Of a stretch of 64,000 bases of DNA, positions 7,322 to 16,017 are shown one piece after another; the first letter of the stretch is position 1; every line of letters starts with the position of its first letter. The notes below the pieces were generated by a model. That model was not told the DNA's origin. It was given only the letters and a program-made list of their open reading frames with translations, and did no database searches. A program made the position numbers and the translations under genes. This DNA comes from an uncultured Oscillibacter sp. (GTDB lineage Bacteria > Bacillota > Clostridia > Oscillospirales > Oscillospiraceae), in assembly GCA_910588005.1 (NCBI GenBank), contig CAJUQM010000009.1:7008-71007 (forward strand), written 5' to 3'.

Positions 7322-9580
7322 TCAGGGAAGCAGGCGGTTTTCTCCGGTGATAACGGCCTCGGTCTCATCAACGGCAAAATAGGCGTTAATGACGTTGACG
7401 GCGGTAGAGGCCAGCTGCGCGCCGGCGTTGCCCTGCTCAATCACCAGGGCCACGGCAATCTCCGGCTCCTCGTAGGGGGCGAAGCAGACGAACGCGCCAT
7501 TATTGGTGACGTCTGCGCCCAGCTGGGCGGTACCGGTTTTGGCGCCGGCGGAGACCACGCACTTGCTGAAATAGGGGGCCAGGGTGCTGGTGGTCAGGTT
7601 GTGCATGCCGGTTTTCACGGCGTCCAGCGTGCTCTCGCTGATTTCGATAACATTGGAGGGTTCCTGGTTGCCCGCCGCCACCACCTGGGAGTTGTCATAG
7701 GTCTTGGCGGTTTTTAGCAGGTGGGCGTCGTAGTGCTTGCCGCCGGAGACAAGGGTGGCCATATAGTTGGCGATTTGAAGAGGGGTAAAGAGGTTGTCGG
7801 ACTGACCAATGGCGGCCTGGACGGTGTCGCCGCCATACCAAATCTCGCCCCGGGCCTCCTTCTCCTCCGGACCCGCCACCAGGCCGGGATCGTCACCGAT
7901 CTCGATGCCGGTGCTCTTCCCAAAGCCAAAGGCGTCAGCATACGCTTCAATCTTCTCGATCCCCAGGCGGTAGCCCATCTCGTAGAAGAAGGTGTTGCAG
8001 GAGGCGGTGACGGCCTGGGTCACGTTGAGCCGCCCATGGCCGCCCCGGTTCCAGCAGTACCAGTTCCACTGCCGGGTACCCTCAACGATATCCGGATAGC
8101 GCCAGTAGCCGGGGTCCATAATCCGATCCTTCAGCGTCACCACGCCTTCCTCCAGGGCTGCCACGGCGATCATGGGCTTGTAGGTGGAGCCGGGGGGGTA
8201 CCGGCCGGTGGTGGCACGGTTCACCAGGGGGAGTGATTCGTCGGTGTTCAGCTTGGCCCGGTAGGTGCTGTCCTGAATATAGGCGGCAAGATCGTACATG
8301 GGATAGGAGACCAGGGCCAGCACCTCACCGGTGCCGACTTTTACCACCGCCAGGCCGGCGCCCCGGGTAGTGTTGCCGTCTTTTTCGCTCATAGCGGAGA
8401 CAGTGGCGGCCAGGGCTTCCTCCGCCGCTTGCTGGAATTTGAGGTCGATGGTCAGCTCCACGTTGTTGCCGGGTTTGGGGTCTTTGGTGTAGTACTCGCC
8501 GGTGATCTTGCCGTCGCTGTTGACGGAGACCACCCGCCGTCCGTCGGTACCCCGGAGGTAGTCCTCAAAGGCGGCCTCCGCGCCGGAGCGGCCGATGGTG
8601 TCGTCACCGTTGTACCCCTTGGCCCGCAAGGCCTCCAGGTCATCCTCGGCATAGATGGGAGTTACCATGCCCAGAATGTGGGAGGCGGAGGAGGTCTCGA
8701 TCTCCCGGGCATAGGAGCTGGTGACCTTGGCGCCGGAATAGCCGCCGTCATTGATCAGAGAGATAAATTCCACGCTAATGTCCTCCGCCAGAATGTAGGC
8801 CACCGTGGTACCCAAATTGCGGAGATACAGTTCATATTGAATGCCCAACACCAGCCGGGCCTCCCCCAGGGAGAGGGAGGGAGAGAGCTGAAAATCCTCC
8901 CGCATCCACTCCAGCAGGGTCTGGGGGGTGATGCCCGCGTCAATTAAAACGCGGGCGGTGAGATGCCGGACGGACAGCCGCTCCAGCAGGTCCTCGCCCA
9001 GTTTTTTCAAGCGGGCGGCCTCCTCCTCCGCCGTCAGTTCCCCCTCGGCTTCCGGAAGCTCCGGAAGGGGCGGGTCTTCCTCGCTCTGAGGGGCGACCGT
9101 CTCCGGATGCTGGAGAAGATAGGCCGTCAGGGCCTCTTTAGAGGGGTCCAGCGCCTTGAGGTAGGAGAGGAAGCGGCTTTTCAGTACGGTGTCGCCCAGC
9201 TGGTCCAAGGTATAGGTATAGGGCAGGCCCCGGGAGAGGGGAAGGTTTTCAATCCAGTTTACGCCATTAGCCTGACAGAGCTGGACCAGGCGCAGAATTG
9301 CCTCGTTCTGGTCCTCTCCTTCTTTCAGCAAAGTGGGGTCAAAGGTCAGGTTATACGTAGAGCGGTTAGACACCAGAGTTCGTCCGTTGCGGTCGGTGAT
9401 GATGCCCCGGGAGGCCTCCACCGTTTCCGACCGGGCGATGGACCGGACGGATTGCGTGGCGTACTCCTGATGGTGAACGACCTGAACGCTGTATAGAACG
9501 CCCAAATAAACCAGCAGGATAGCGGTCAAAAAGGCTCCAAGGATATAGAGGCGGAAATTGCGGGATTCTCGTTGATCCAA
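7322..9580 (-). CDS. mrdA: Class B penicillin-binding protein 2 (elongasome transpeptidase)
   Basis: PBP2 crosslinks peptidoglycan during lateral wall growth together with MreC/MreD. The 752 residues contain one N-terminal membrane anchor (about 10-32), a PBP dimerisation/pedestal domain that includes a long Glu-rich insertion (about 165-200), and the transpeptidase domain. Its motifs are the active-site SxxK at S465-K468 in PPGSTYKP, SCN at 527-529, and KTG at 681-683. Translation starts at TTG (9580), seven bases after AAGGAG. It is the last gene of the mreC-mreD-PBP2 set; no mreB or rodA is in the window. Confidence 0.94.
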   Translation of the reverse strand: MDQRESRNFRLYILGAFLTAILLVYLGVLYSVQVVHHQEYATQSVRSIARSETVEASRGIITDRNGRTLVSNRSTYNLTFDPTLLKEGEDQNEAILRLVQLCQANGVNWIENLPLSRGLPYTYTLDQLGDTVLKSRFLSYLKALDPSKEALTAYLLQHPETVAPQSEEDPPLPELPEAEGELTAEEEAARLKKLGEDLLERLSVRHLTARVLIDAGITPQTLLEWMREDFQLSPSLSLGEARLVLGIQYELYLRNLGTTVAYILAEDISVEFISLINDGGYSGAKVTSSYAREIETSSASHILGMVTPIYAEDDLEALRAKGYNGDDTIGRSGAEAAFEDYLRGTDGRRVVSVNSDGKITGEYYTKDPKPGNNVELTIDLKFQQAAEEALAATVSAMSEKDGNTTRGAGLAVVKVGTGEVLALVSYPMYDLAAYIQDSTYRAKLNTDESLPLVNRATTGRYPPGSTYKPMIAVAALEEGVVTLKDRIMDPGYWRYPDIVEGTRQWNWYCWNRGGHGRLNVTQAVTASCNTFFYEMGYRLGIEKIEAYADAFGFGKSTGIEIGDDPGLVAGPEEKEARGEIWYGGDTVQAAIGQSDNLFTPLQIANYMATLVSGGKHYDAHLLKTAKTYDNSQVVAAGNQEPSNVIEISESTLDAVKTGMHNLTTSTLAPYFSKCVVSAGAKTGTAQLGADVTNNGAFVCFAPYEEPEIAVALVIEQGNAGAQLASTAVNVINAYFAVDETEAVITGENRLLP

Positions 9581-9652
9581 AAGACCACTCCTTATTTATA
9601 AAAGTATAGGCAGCCGATGGGGCGGTAAGGGCAGAAATGCCTGGGCGGCCGC

Positions 9653-10165
9653 TCAATCGTCGGGATGGGTGCGGCGGAATACGGCCCGAAACAGAAGAGA
9701 GACCGGAATTGCCAGCGGCGCCGTGACACAGAATTCCCGAAGAGCCAAAAAAGCGCCCGCCTCCCAGGCGGCCTTGCCACGGCTCCAGAGGACAAAGCAG
9801 GCGAAGCTGTCCGTCAGCAAAAAGGCGATGGCCGTGGATGCCAGGGAGCAGAGAAAGCCTGCCCGCAGCAGACTGTGGGATAAAAGGGCGGCCAGAAGCC
9901 CCACAAGGGGAAACACCAGCGTATAAAAACAGGGGATCGGGGCGGGAAGAAGCAGGTCACAGACCACACCGACCGCCAGGGAGAAAATCGTGCCGGCGGT
10001 GGGCGATTCCCAAGTGGCGGGAATCGCCGCCAAGAGCGGGCAGATAAAGGGAATCACCCCCCAGAGGGTAAGCCGCTGGAGCAGGACACCCTGAACGGTC
10101 AGGCACAAAAGCGCGGCCGCGGCATAGAGCGACCATTTAAAAATTGTCTCATTCCGGGCCAGCAC
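9653..10165 (-). CDS. mreD: Rod shape-determining membrane protein MreD
   Basis: MreD is a poorly conserved integral membrane partner of MreC and PBP2 in the elongasome. The 170 residues contain about five hydrophobic helices (for example WSLYAAAALLCLTVQGVLLQ, VGVVCDLLLPAPIPCFYTLV, LVGLLAALLSHSLLRAGFLC) and end in a basic tail. Identification relies on size, topology and the mreC-mreD-PBP2 order. The start is GTG at 10165 with AAGGAGG upstream, 21 bp after mreC. Confidence 0.85.
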   Translation of the reverse strand: MLARNETIFKWSLYAAAALLCLTVQGVLLQRLTLWGVIPFICPLLAAIPATWESPTAGTIFSLAVGVVCDLLLPAPIPCFYTLVFPLVGLLAALLSHSLLRAGFLCSLASTAIAFLLTDSFACFVLWSRGKAAWEAGAFLALREFCVTAPLAIPVSLLFRAVFRRTHPDD

Positions 10166-10186
10166 AGGCGGCTCCCCTCCTTTCCG

Positions 10187-11026
10187 TCAGGTGACAATGT
10201 CAAAGGATTTGACCACAAAAACCTCCGTCAGAGCGTCAAGATCTGCGCTGGGCGCCAGAATGGCGTAAGAGGCGGCGCCGGACTCGTCCACCAGGACCTC
10301 TTCCACCGTGCCGATTACCAGGCCGGATGGATAGTACCCGCCCAGACCTGAGGTCTGGACCAAATCGCCGTCTAATAATTGGCATCCGGCGGGCAAAAAC
10401 TCCAGACGCAGCCGGTTTTCCTCCATCAAAGAGAAGTTTCCAACGGCCAGCCCCAAGTCCTTGGTGCGGAATACCTGGGCGCCCAAAGAGGTGTCCGTGT
10501 CCACAAGGGTCAGCACAGTGCACCAGTTCCACCCGGCCTTCCGGACCACGCCCACCAGGCTGCCGGTTCCGTCGATCACCACATCCCCGGTTTCCACACC
10601 GTGGCTGGTGCCTTTGTTCAGCGTCAGGGAGGAAGTCCAGTTGGTAACGGCCCGCTCCGTAATGATAGCGCTCTCCAGCTCCAGATCCCGCCGCTGCTTG
10701 CGCAGCTCCAGGGCGTCCCGGAGAATCTCGTTCTCCTTGCTGTCGTCCGCCGCCTGGCGGAGGTCGGCCTCCAGCTTCGCAATCTCCTTGCGCAGGGCGG
10801 CGTTTTCCTCCAGCAGGGTAGTGACATCCCGGTAGTAATTCTGCTTATCGTTAAACCAGGTGGCCACGGCGGTATAGGCTGAGCGGAAAGGGGAGACCGC
10901 CACGTTTACCAGATTTACCAGAGGCGCGGAGGAGGTGCTGAAATAGGACATCAGGGCCAGAGATACGGAGATGACGGCCGCGGCAAAGAGAATCCAGAGG
11001 CCGTTGTTTTTCAGGAAATTCTTCAA
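10187..11026 (-). CDS. mreC: Rod shape-determining protein MreC
   Basis: MreC is a bitopic scaffold protein that activates PBP2-RodA. A single membrane helix (LWILFAAAVISVSLALMSYF, about residues 9-28) is followed by a coiled coil (about 65-110, VTTLLEENAALRKEIAKLEA) and the beta-barrel MreC domain (about 115-270). I place the start at TTG 11026 because AAAGGAG lies seven bases upstream of it; an in-frame TTG 21 bases further upstream has no ribosome-binding site. This gives 279 residues, a usual length. Confidence 0.93.
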   Translation of the reverse strand: MKNFLKNNGLWILFAAAVISVSLALMSYFSTSSAPLVNLVNVAVSPFRSAYTAVATWFNDKQNYYRDVTTLLEENAALRKEIAKLEADLRQAADDSKENEILRDALELRKQRRDLELESAIITERAVTNWTSSLTLNKGTSHGVETGDVVIDGTGSLVGVVRKAGWNWCTVLTLVDTDTSLGAQVFRTKDLGLAVGNFSLMEENRLRLEFLPAGCQLLDGDLVQTSGLGGYYPSGLVIGTVEEVLVDESGAASYAILAPSADLDALTEVFVVKSFDIVT

Positions 11027-11155
11027 AGGCAATCTCCTTTTCGGCAATTAGGAATGAGGAGGTGAATAACGCACAAAGAGAAGGGTGTACTCTCCGGGAG
11101 CGCGGATAAAAACCCATCGGGAAAACCGGGAGAGGAGGCTTGGGAGGATCTGCCT

Positions 11156-11734
11156 CTAATTCAGCAAAAAAACACCGAAAGACGCCAACATCCGGCTCAG
11201 GCGCAGAACAGGCAGTCCCATCACGTTGAAAAAATCGCCGTCCAGCCGCTCTACCAGCAAAGCCCCCTTGCCCTGGACGCCGTAGGCCCCCGCCTTGTCC
11301 ATGGGTTCCCCGGTGCGGATATAGGCCAGCAGCTCCCGCTCCGCTGCGGGGCGGAAATAGACATCGGTGGACTCTGCCTCCGTAAAGCGGCGGCTTCCCC
11401 GCTGGACTGTGACGCCGGTGCAGACGGTGTGGCGCCGCCCCTGGAGAGCGCTGAGCATCCGCAGGGCGTCCGCCTCGTCTGCGGGCTTCCCCAGGCGCTG
11501 GTCATCCAAAAACACCATGGTATCCGCAGTGATGACGATTTCCTCCGGGGTGCACAGCGCCGCCGCTGCGTCCGCTTTCTCCCGGGAGATGTAAGAGACC
11601 ACCTGGGGCGGCGTCAGCCCGTCCGGAAAATTCTCCGCAACCTCCGGTACCCGGATCTCGAAGTCCGTGATCCCGATGCGCCGAAGCAGCTCTTGGCGCC
11701 GGGGGGAGGCGGAGGCCAGCACAATTCTTGCCAT
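11156..11734 (-). CDS. maf: Maf-family nucleoside triphosphate pyrophosphatase
   Basis: Maf proteins hydrolyse non-canonical or canonical NTPs (dTTP/UTP or modified bases) to monophosphates and are linked to septum inhibition. The protein begins MARIVLASASPRRQELL, the family's SASPRR substrate loop. VITADTMVFLDDQRLGKP contains the catalytic Asp, and DKAGAYGVQGKGALLVERLDGDFFNVMGLP closes the fold. A longer reading from 11755 would overlap dut as ATGA, but GAAGGGAG lies seven bases before the ATG at 11734, so that start is preferred (192 residues). It sits between dut and mreC, the common Clostridia arrangement next to mre genes. Confidence 0.94.
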   Translation of the reverse strand: MARIVLASASPRRQELLRRIGITDFEIRVPEVAENFPDGLTPPQVVSYISREKADAAAALCTPEEIVITADTMVFLDDQRLGKPADEADALRMLSALQGRRHTVCTGVTVQRGSRRFTEAESTDVYFRPAAERELLAYIRTGEPMDKAGAYGVQGKGALLVERLDGDFFNVMGLPVLRLSRMLASFGVFLLN

Positions 11735-11751
11735 AGAGGCGCTCCCTTCCG

Positions 11752-12183
11752 TCATTTTCCCGTAGAGCCAAAGCCGCCCCGGTCCGGACCTTCCATCCGT
11801 TCCACCCGGGTAAATTTCAGAGGGGGCTGGTTTTTCATAATCCGAAATTGACAGATCCGGGCGTTTTGCTCAATGGTGACGTCCCGAGTGGCGTAGACGG
11901 GAAGAAACCATTGGTCGTTGTCCCCCCGGTAGGTGTAGTCCACAACGCCCATAGAGTTGGCCTGGAGAATGCCGTAATTTTTGAAGGTGGAGCTGCGGGG
12001 GACCACATGGGCCTCATATCCCTCCGGCAGGGCGATGGCCACCCCCAGGGGGATGAGGCGGAATTCGCCGGCTCTCAGCGATACCTCTTCGGCGGCATGG
12101 AGATCGATCCAATCGGATTTTCCCTCCACGTAGCACAGCTCATCAATGGCGTCCGAAAAATATTTTACCTTTAACTCTTCCAT
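11752..12183 (-). CDS. dut: dUTP diphosphatase
   Basis: This trimeric dUTPase converts dUTP to dUMP and PPi, keeping uracil out of DNA. Motifs of the family appear in order: PLGVAIALPEGYEAHVVPRS, SSTFKNYGILQANSMGVVDY with the catalytic Asp, YRGDN, and the glycine-rich C-terminal arm RGGFGSTGK that closes over the active site. I chose ATG 12183 (143 residues) because GGAG lies just upstream; the ATG at 12195 has no such signal. The stop overlaps an upstream in-frame ATG of maf. A 14-bp inverted repeat at 12204-12240 lies directly upstream. Confidence 0.93.
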   Translation of the reverse strand: MEELKVKYFSDAIDELCYVEGKSDWIDLHAAEEVSLRAGEFRLIPLGVAIALPEGYEAHVVPRSSTFKNYGILQANSMGVVDYTYRGDNDQWFLPVYATRDVTIEQNARICQFRIMKNQPPLKFTRVERMEGPDRGGFGSTGK

Positions 12184-12203
12184 ATAAAACTCCATTTTCT
12201 AAA

Positions 12204-12240
12204 ACAATTTGTATATTCACAGCTCTAATATACAAATTGT
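12204..12240. promoter_or_regulatory. 14-bp perfect inverted repeat between dut and the U32 peptidase gene
   Basis: ACAATTTGTATATT (12204-12217) and its exact reverse complement (12227-12240) flank a 9-nt centre. It is AT-rich in a GC-rich genome, lies 21 bp before the dut start and has no U-run, so it looks more like an operator than a terminator. An mRNA hairpin controlling dut is an alternative. Confidence 0.5.
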
Positions 12241-12246
12241 GTTTCT

Positions 12247-14322
12247 CTATTCCACGCCCCGGCGGTAGAGGCCGCGGGTGAAGCCGCCGGAAGCGGGTTC
12301 GCCGCTCAAATATTTCTGAAATACCTGGACGCACTCCTCCGGACGCTCCGTGGTAAACCGCAGGCGGGCATAGTGGAGGCCCAGCCGGCGGCAGTCCGGC
12401 AGATCCGCCAGCCAGAGGACCTTGCTGTTTTCAATCTCGGTCCGGTGCCCATAGGCGGGCAGCAGCGGAAAGGAGGCTCCGGTGCGGTCCTGAAGGAAAT
12501 TGGGCTGGCCACAGCGGCAGCCGCCGCTGTTTTCCAGCAGGCAGTTCTCCGTAATCATCAGAGGCAGGCGTCCGTAGACAATGGCCTCCAACGGCAGAGG
12601 CTTTCGCAGATCCCGGATCTGGGAAAACCGCAGTTCAAAGGAGACACAGGCAGACCGCAGCCCCTTCCCCCGGAGATAGTCCAGAGCGCGGCTGTTAAAT
12701 ACATTTAGTCCAAAGTCGCCATAAATATACAAATTGGAATCGCGGACGAGGGGCAGATGGCCGATATTACCCGCCAACACACCGGAGATCCCCAGGTTTT
12801 GGGCGTGTCCCAGCCAAGCCCGCAGCTGAGGCTCATCCCGGTCCCGCCAGACCCGGGGCAGGATGGCGCACCACTCCGTCTCTCCCTCCGGCAGGGCGGA
12901 GAGACCGGCCAGCAGCTCCAGGGGAACATAGATCCGGGCGGGCCGGAGGGACATCAGAGCGGGAGAGAGCTGAGCCGCGCTGGCAACGGAGACAGTCCAC
13001 TGGAGGGCGGCGGCGCAGACATCGCCGGGCAGAGGCGGCGGTGGCAGCTCCCGCCGGGGAGGCGGGCAGGCCCGCGCCTCCGAGAGAGCGTCTAAGGCGT
13101 CTCTTCGCAGGGCGTTCACGGCGCTGGCAGGCAGGGACAGTCCCTCGTCCAGCCCCACGGTGACAGAGGAGCAGACATAGGCGGTGCCGCCGGTTTTCCG
13201 AAAGCGGGACTCCAGCTCTTCCGCCGTCAGAGGATGGCTCCGGGCCGGCTCCGGCACCGGGCCGAGGGCCGTGACGGTATGCCCGTCCCCGTCGGAGGCG
13301 GAGAGGGTGCAGGGGCGGCCGGTCCGGACTGTACAGTCAAAACAGACGGGCACGGTGCGGAGACGGTCCTTTTCATAGGCCGCCTTCGCCGCCGAAAACA
13401 GATCCTTGGGTTCCGGGGTGTTTTTGGGGCGGGTGCCGAACATGCCCGCGCCGCGCCTTCCCCGCCAATACCAGTCCGTAAAGCCGGAGCGGGAGAAGGC
13501 GGCCTCCAGATCCCGGCGCTCCGCAGCGGTGGGACCCCGCTTTTCCGCCAGCAACCGGGCATAGATCCCCGTGACCACAGCCACATACTCCGCCCGCTTC
13601 ATCCGGCCCTCCAGCTTGACGCAGTCCACGCCAAGCTCTGCCAGATCCCCCAGCTCCCCGGCAAGACAGTTGTCCTTTAGGCTCAGGGGATAGCGGGTTT
13701 TGGCCGGTTCATTGACACCGTAGGGCAGGCGGCAGGGCTGGGCGCACCGCCCCCGATTACCGGAACGGCCGCCCACAACGGCGCTCATGGCGCACTGGCC
13801 GGAGTAGCACATGCACAGTGCCCCGTGGGCGAAGACCTCCACCTGGGCGGGACAGTTCCGGATGATCGCCTCCGTATCTTCACGGGAGCACTCCCGGGCG
13901 ATGACCACCCGTTCGCAGCCGTCCCGCGCAGCCTCACAGGCGCCGCCGGAAGTAAAGATGCTCATCTGGGTGCTGGCGTGAAGCGGGAGGTCCGGCAGAG
14001 AGCGGCGCAGCAGGTCCAAAAGGCCCCAGTCCTGCACCAGCACCGCGTCCACACCCAGGCGGCAGGCGGTGGAGGCCGCCTCCAGCGCCTGGGGCAGCTC
14101 CTGGTCGGTGAGAAGGGTATTCAGCGTCAAAAACACCCGGACGCCCCGGACGTGGCAATAGACCAAAGCCTCTGCGAACTCCCCGTCCGAAAAATTCTTG
14201 GCGCCCCGGCGGGCGTTAAAGGCCCCCCAGCCCAGGTACACCGCGTCCGCGCCGTTTTGTACAGCGGCCCGCAGCGCCTCCGGCGACCCGGCGGGGGCCA
14301 GCAGCTCCGGTACGCGTCTCAC
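12247..14322 (-). CDS. Peptidase U32 family protein (RlhA/TrhP-like)
   Basis: The 691-residue protein starts with VPELLAPAGSPEALRAAVQNGADAVYLG, the TIM-barrel start of U32 proteins. The family signature continues with HGALCMCYSGQCAMSA, then GNRGRCAQPCRLPY, whose cysteines bind an iron-sulfur cluster in studied members. The C-terminal third resembles the DUF3656/collagenase-like extension. Relatives RlhA and TrhP act in 23S rRNA or tRNA hydroxylation rather than proteolysis, so RNA modification is the likelier role. The GTG start at 14322 overlaps the zapA stop (GTGA), indicating coupling. A longer open frame to 14655 only overlaps zapA. Confidence 0.88.
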   Translation of the reverse strand: MRRVPELLAPAGSPEALRAAVQNGADAVYLGWGAFNARRGAKNFSDGEFAEALVYCHVRGVRVFLTLNTLLTDQELPQALEAASTACRLGVDAVLVQDWGLLDLLRRSLPDLPLHASTQMSIFTSGGACEAARDGCERVVIARECSREDTEAIIRNCPAQVEVFAHGALCMCYSGQCAMSAVVGGRSGNRGRCAQPCRLPYGVNEPAKTRYPLSLKDNCLAGELGDLAELGVDCVKLEGRMKRAEYVAVVTGIYARLLAEKRGPTAAERRDLEAAFSRSGFTDWYWRGRRGAGMFGTRPKNTPEPKDLFSAAKAAYEKDRLRTVPVCFDCTVRTGRPCTLSASDGDGHTVTALGPVPEPARSHPLTAEELESRFRKTGGTAYVCSSVTVGLDEGLSLPASAVNALRRDALDALSEARACPPPRRELPPPPLPGDVCAAALQWTVSVASAAQLSPALMSLRPARIYVPLELLAGLSALPEGETEWCAILPRVWRDRDEPQLRAWLGHAQNLGISGVLAGNIGHLPLVRDSNLYIYGDFGLNVFNSRALDYLRGKGLRSACVSFELRFSQIRDLRKPLPLEAIVYGRLPLMITENCLLENSGGCRCGQPNFLQDRTGASFPLLPAYGHRTEIENSKVLWLADLPDCRRLGLHYARLRFTTERPEECVQVFQKYLSGEPASGGFTRGLYRRGVE

Positions 14323-14648
14323 CGGCTCTGCCGCTCCAGCTTCTGCTGGAGGCGGAAGACCTCCCGCTTCAGCTCGCTGACCTCGGAGTGGGCCTTTCCG
14401 GCCTCGTCGGCGTATTCCTTGATCTGGCCGCGAAGCTGTTCCGCAGTTTCCTGGGCCTTCATCAGCTCGTCGGCAATGTTGATGGCGGTGAGCACGGCGG
14501 CGTTGACCCGGCCCACTTTGGCTGTGTCGAGAACCTCCTGCATCTTCCCGTCCACATAGGAACCGACCCGCTGCATGTAGGAGGGGGACTCCTCCGCCAC
14601 AAGGGTATACTCGTCGCCGCAGATGTTCACAATCACACGGTTTGCCAT
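14319..14648 (-). CDS. zapA: Cell division protein ZapA
   Basis: ZapA bundles FtsZ filaments at the division site. The 109 residues start MANRVIVNICGDEYTLVAEE, the small beta/alpha head of the family, then SPSYMQRVGSYVDGKMQEV and a long C-terminal coiled coil (about 60-109, EQLRGQIKEYADEAGKAHSE). The ATG is preceded by GAGGAGG. It shares a GTGA junction with the U32 gene, a pairing often seen in Clostridia. Confidence 0.9.
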   Translation of the reverse strand: MANRVIVNICGDEYTLVAEESPSYMQRVGSYVDGKMQEVLDTAKVGRVNAAVLTAINIADELMKAQETAEQLRGQIKEYADEAGKAHSEVSELKREVFRLQQKLERQSR

Positions 14649-14955
14649 GAGACATTCCTCCTCTTTCTTAACGCAACGACAATTTTACAGCGTACAGTAT
14701 AGCATACGGAAGGCCGCAGCGCCAGAAAAAGTGGAGATTTTTCCAAAAAATTTACAAAATTTTTGAGGCGCGCAGGGACCGCTCTGGAAGGAGGCGGAAA
14801 GGGGCTGTGGAAGAGGAGGGAAGTCACAAATTGAAGCCCCCCCAAGGGCGGTGCCGTCCCGGCCTTGGGGTGGAAATCCGCCGCCGGGGGCTTGCCCTTC
14901 CCAAAAATTTCGTGTAGAATGAAAGACAAAGAGACAAGAAGAGGAGGGCCGGACC
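14649..14955. other. Divergent intergenic region between zapA and the dnaD-like gene
   Basis: The 307 bp hold the promoters of two divergent transcripts. On the plus strand TTGCCC (14892-14897) and TAGAAT (14915-14920) are 17 bp apart. On the minus strand a TATACT lies near 14700 with no good -35. No small ORF with a ribosome-binding site was seen. Confidence 0.5.
14892..14920 (+). promoter_or_regulatory. Promoter of the dnaD-like/dnaI-like pair
   Basis: TTGCCC, a 17-bp spacer and TAGAAT lie 36 bp before the GTG start of the dnaD-like gene. Confidence 0.6.
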
Positions 14956-15885
14956 GTGGCCAGTATATTGGTACAGACGGGGGACGAGGGAATCACCCTC
15001 ACCGCCCAGGCGGCAAAACGGCTGCTGGACCGGGGTGATGGCGACGCGGCCCTTTTATATCTGGCGCTTCTGCGCCGCCATGGCGGCGTTCCGCCCCGGT
15101 CGCTGGCGGGAGAGCTGCGGTGGGACCGCGCCCGTATTGAGGCGGCGGAGAAGGGCCTCCGGGAACTGGGGCTTATCGCCCCGGCAGAGGAACCGCCGCC
15201 GGAGCCGGCGGAGGAAAAGCCGGTCTACCGCCAGGCGGATCTTGCGGACAGGCTGGAGGGGAGCGCCGAATTTCGCGGCCTTACCGCCGAGGTGGAGCGG
15301 AAGCTGGGAAAAAAGCTCACCGCTCCGGACGTGGGGGTCCTTCTGGGACTGAACGACTATCTGGGCCTGCCGGCCGATGTGATCTATCTCCTGGTGTGCC
15401 ACTGCGCTGAGCGGGTGCGGCGGCAATACGGAGAGGGCCGCCGCCCGGCCATGCGGCAGATTGAAAAAGAGGGCTATGCCTGGGCGCGGATGGGTATTGT
15501 GACCCAGGCGGAGGCTGCGGCATATCTGAAGAAATACGCCCAGCGCCAGGGGGCTATGCCGCGGTATATGCGGGCCTTGGGATTGGGGGAGCGGGCGCCG
15601 GCGGCGTCGGAGGAGAAGTATCTCACCGCCTGGCAGGAGATGGGCTTTCCGCCGGAGACGGTGGCTCTGGCCTACGACAAAACGGTACTGAAGTGCCACG
15701 AGCTGAAGTGGCCCTATCTCAACGGCATTCTAAAGCGGTGGCACGAGGCGGGCCTCCACACCCCGGAGGAGGTGGAGGAGCGGGACCGTCCCGCCGGAAG
15801 AGGACAGCAGCTCCGCCCCGGCGGCCCCCCGCCGGAGGACGTGGCCTGGATGAAGAAGTATATTCAGCGGCGGGACAAGGCTTGA
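14956..15885 (+). CDS. DnaD-domain helicase-loading/primosomal protein
   Basis: DnaD/DnaB-type proteins help load the replicative helicase onto DnaA-bound origins or restart sites. The N-terminal half (about 1-60, LTAQAAKRLLDRGDGDAALL) is a winged-helix-like part. Two helical DnaD modules follow (about 95-170 and 195-265). The second contains the conserved YxxxIxxxW motif as YLNGILKRWHEAG. The C-terminus is basic and Pro/Gly-rich. GTG start at 14956 after GAGGAGGG; 309 residues. It is followed 132 bp later by a DnaI-like ATPase, its usual partner. Confidence 0.88.
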   Translation: MASILVQTGDEGITLTAQAAKRLLDRGDGDAALLYLALLRRHGGVPPRSLAGELRWDRARIEAAEKGLRELGLIAPAEEPPPEPAEEKPVYRQADLADRLEGSAEFRGLTAEVERKLGKKLTAPDVGVLLGLNDYLGLPADVIYLLVCHCAERVRRQYGEGRRPAMRQIEKEGYAWARMGIVTQAEAAAYLKKYAQRQGAMPRYMRALGLGERAPAASEEKYLTAWQEMGFPPETVALAYDKTVLKCHELKWPYLNGILKRWHEAGLHTPEEVEERDRPAGRGQQLRPGGPPPEDVAWMKKYIQRRDKA

Positions 15886-16017
15886 GAAGAAGTAAAAGGG
15901 AATTCGGATGGAGGAGAGGCACCGGGACCGGCGGGAAACCGTCCGAAGACCTTGTTCAGCCGGTCCCTATCGATCCGGCGGCCGCCGGATTAAAACAGCT
16001 CCTGGGGAGGTTGCGAG

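Noticed and set aside
11578..11589. Noc-binding-site-like TCTCCCGGGAGA inside maf
   Set aside because: Such GC-rich dyads are expected by chance in this genome and the site lies within coding sequence; the full Noc consensus is not met.
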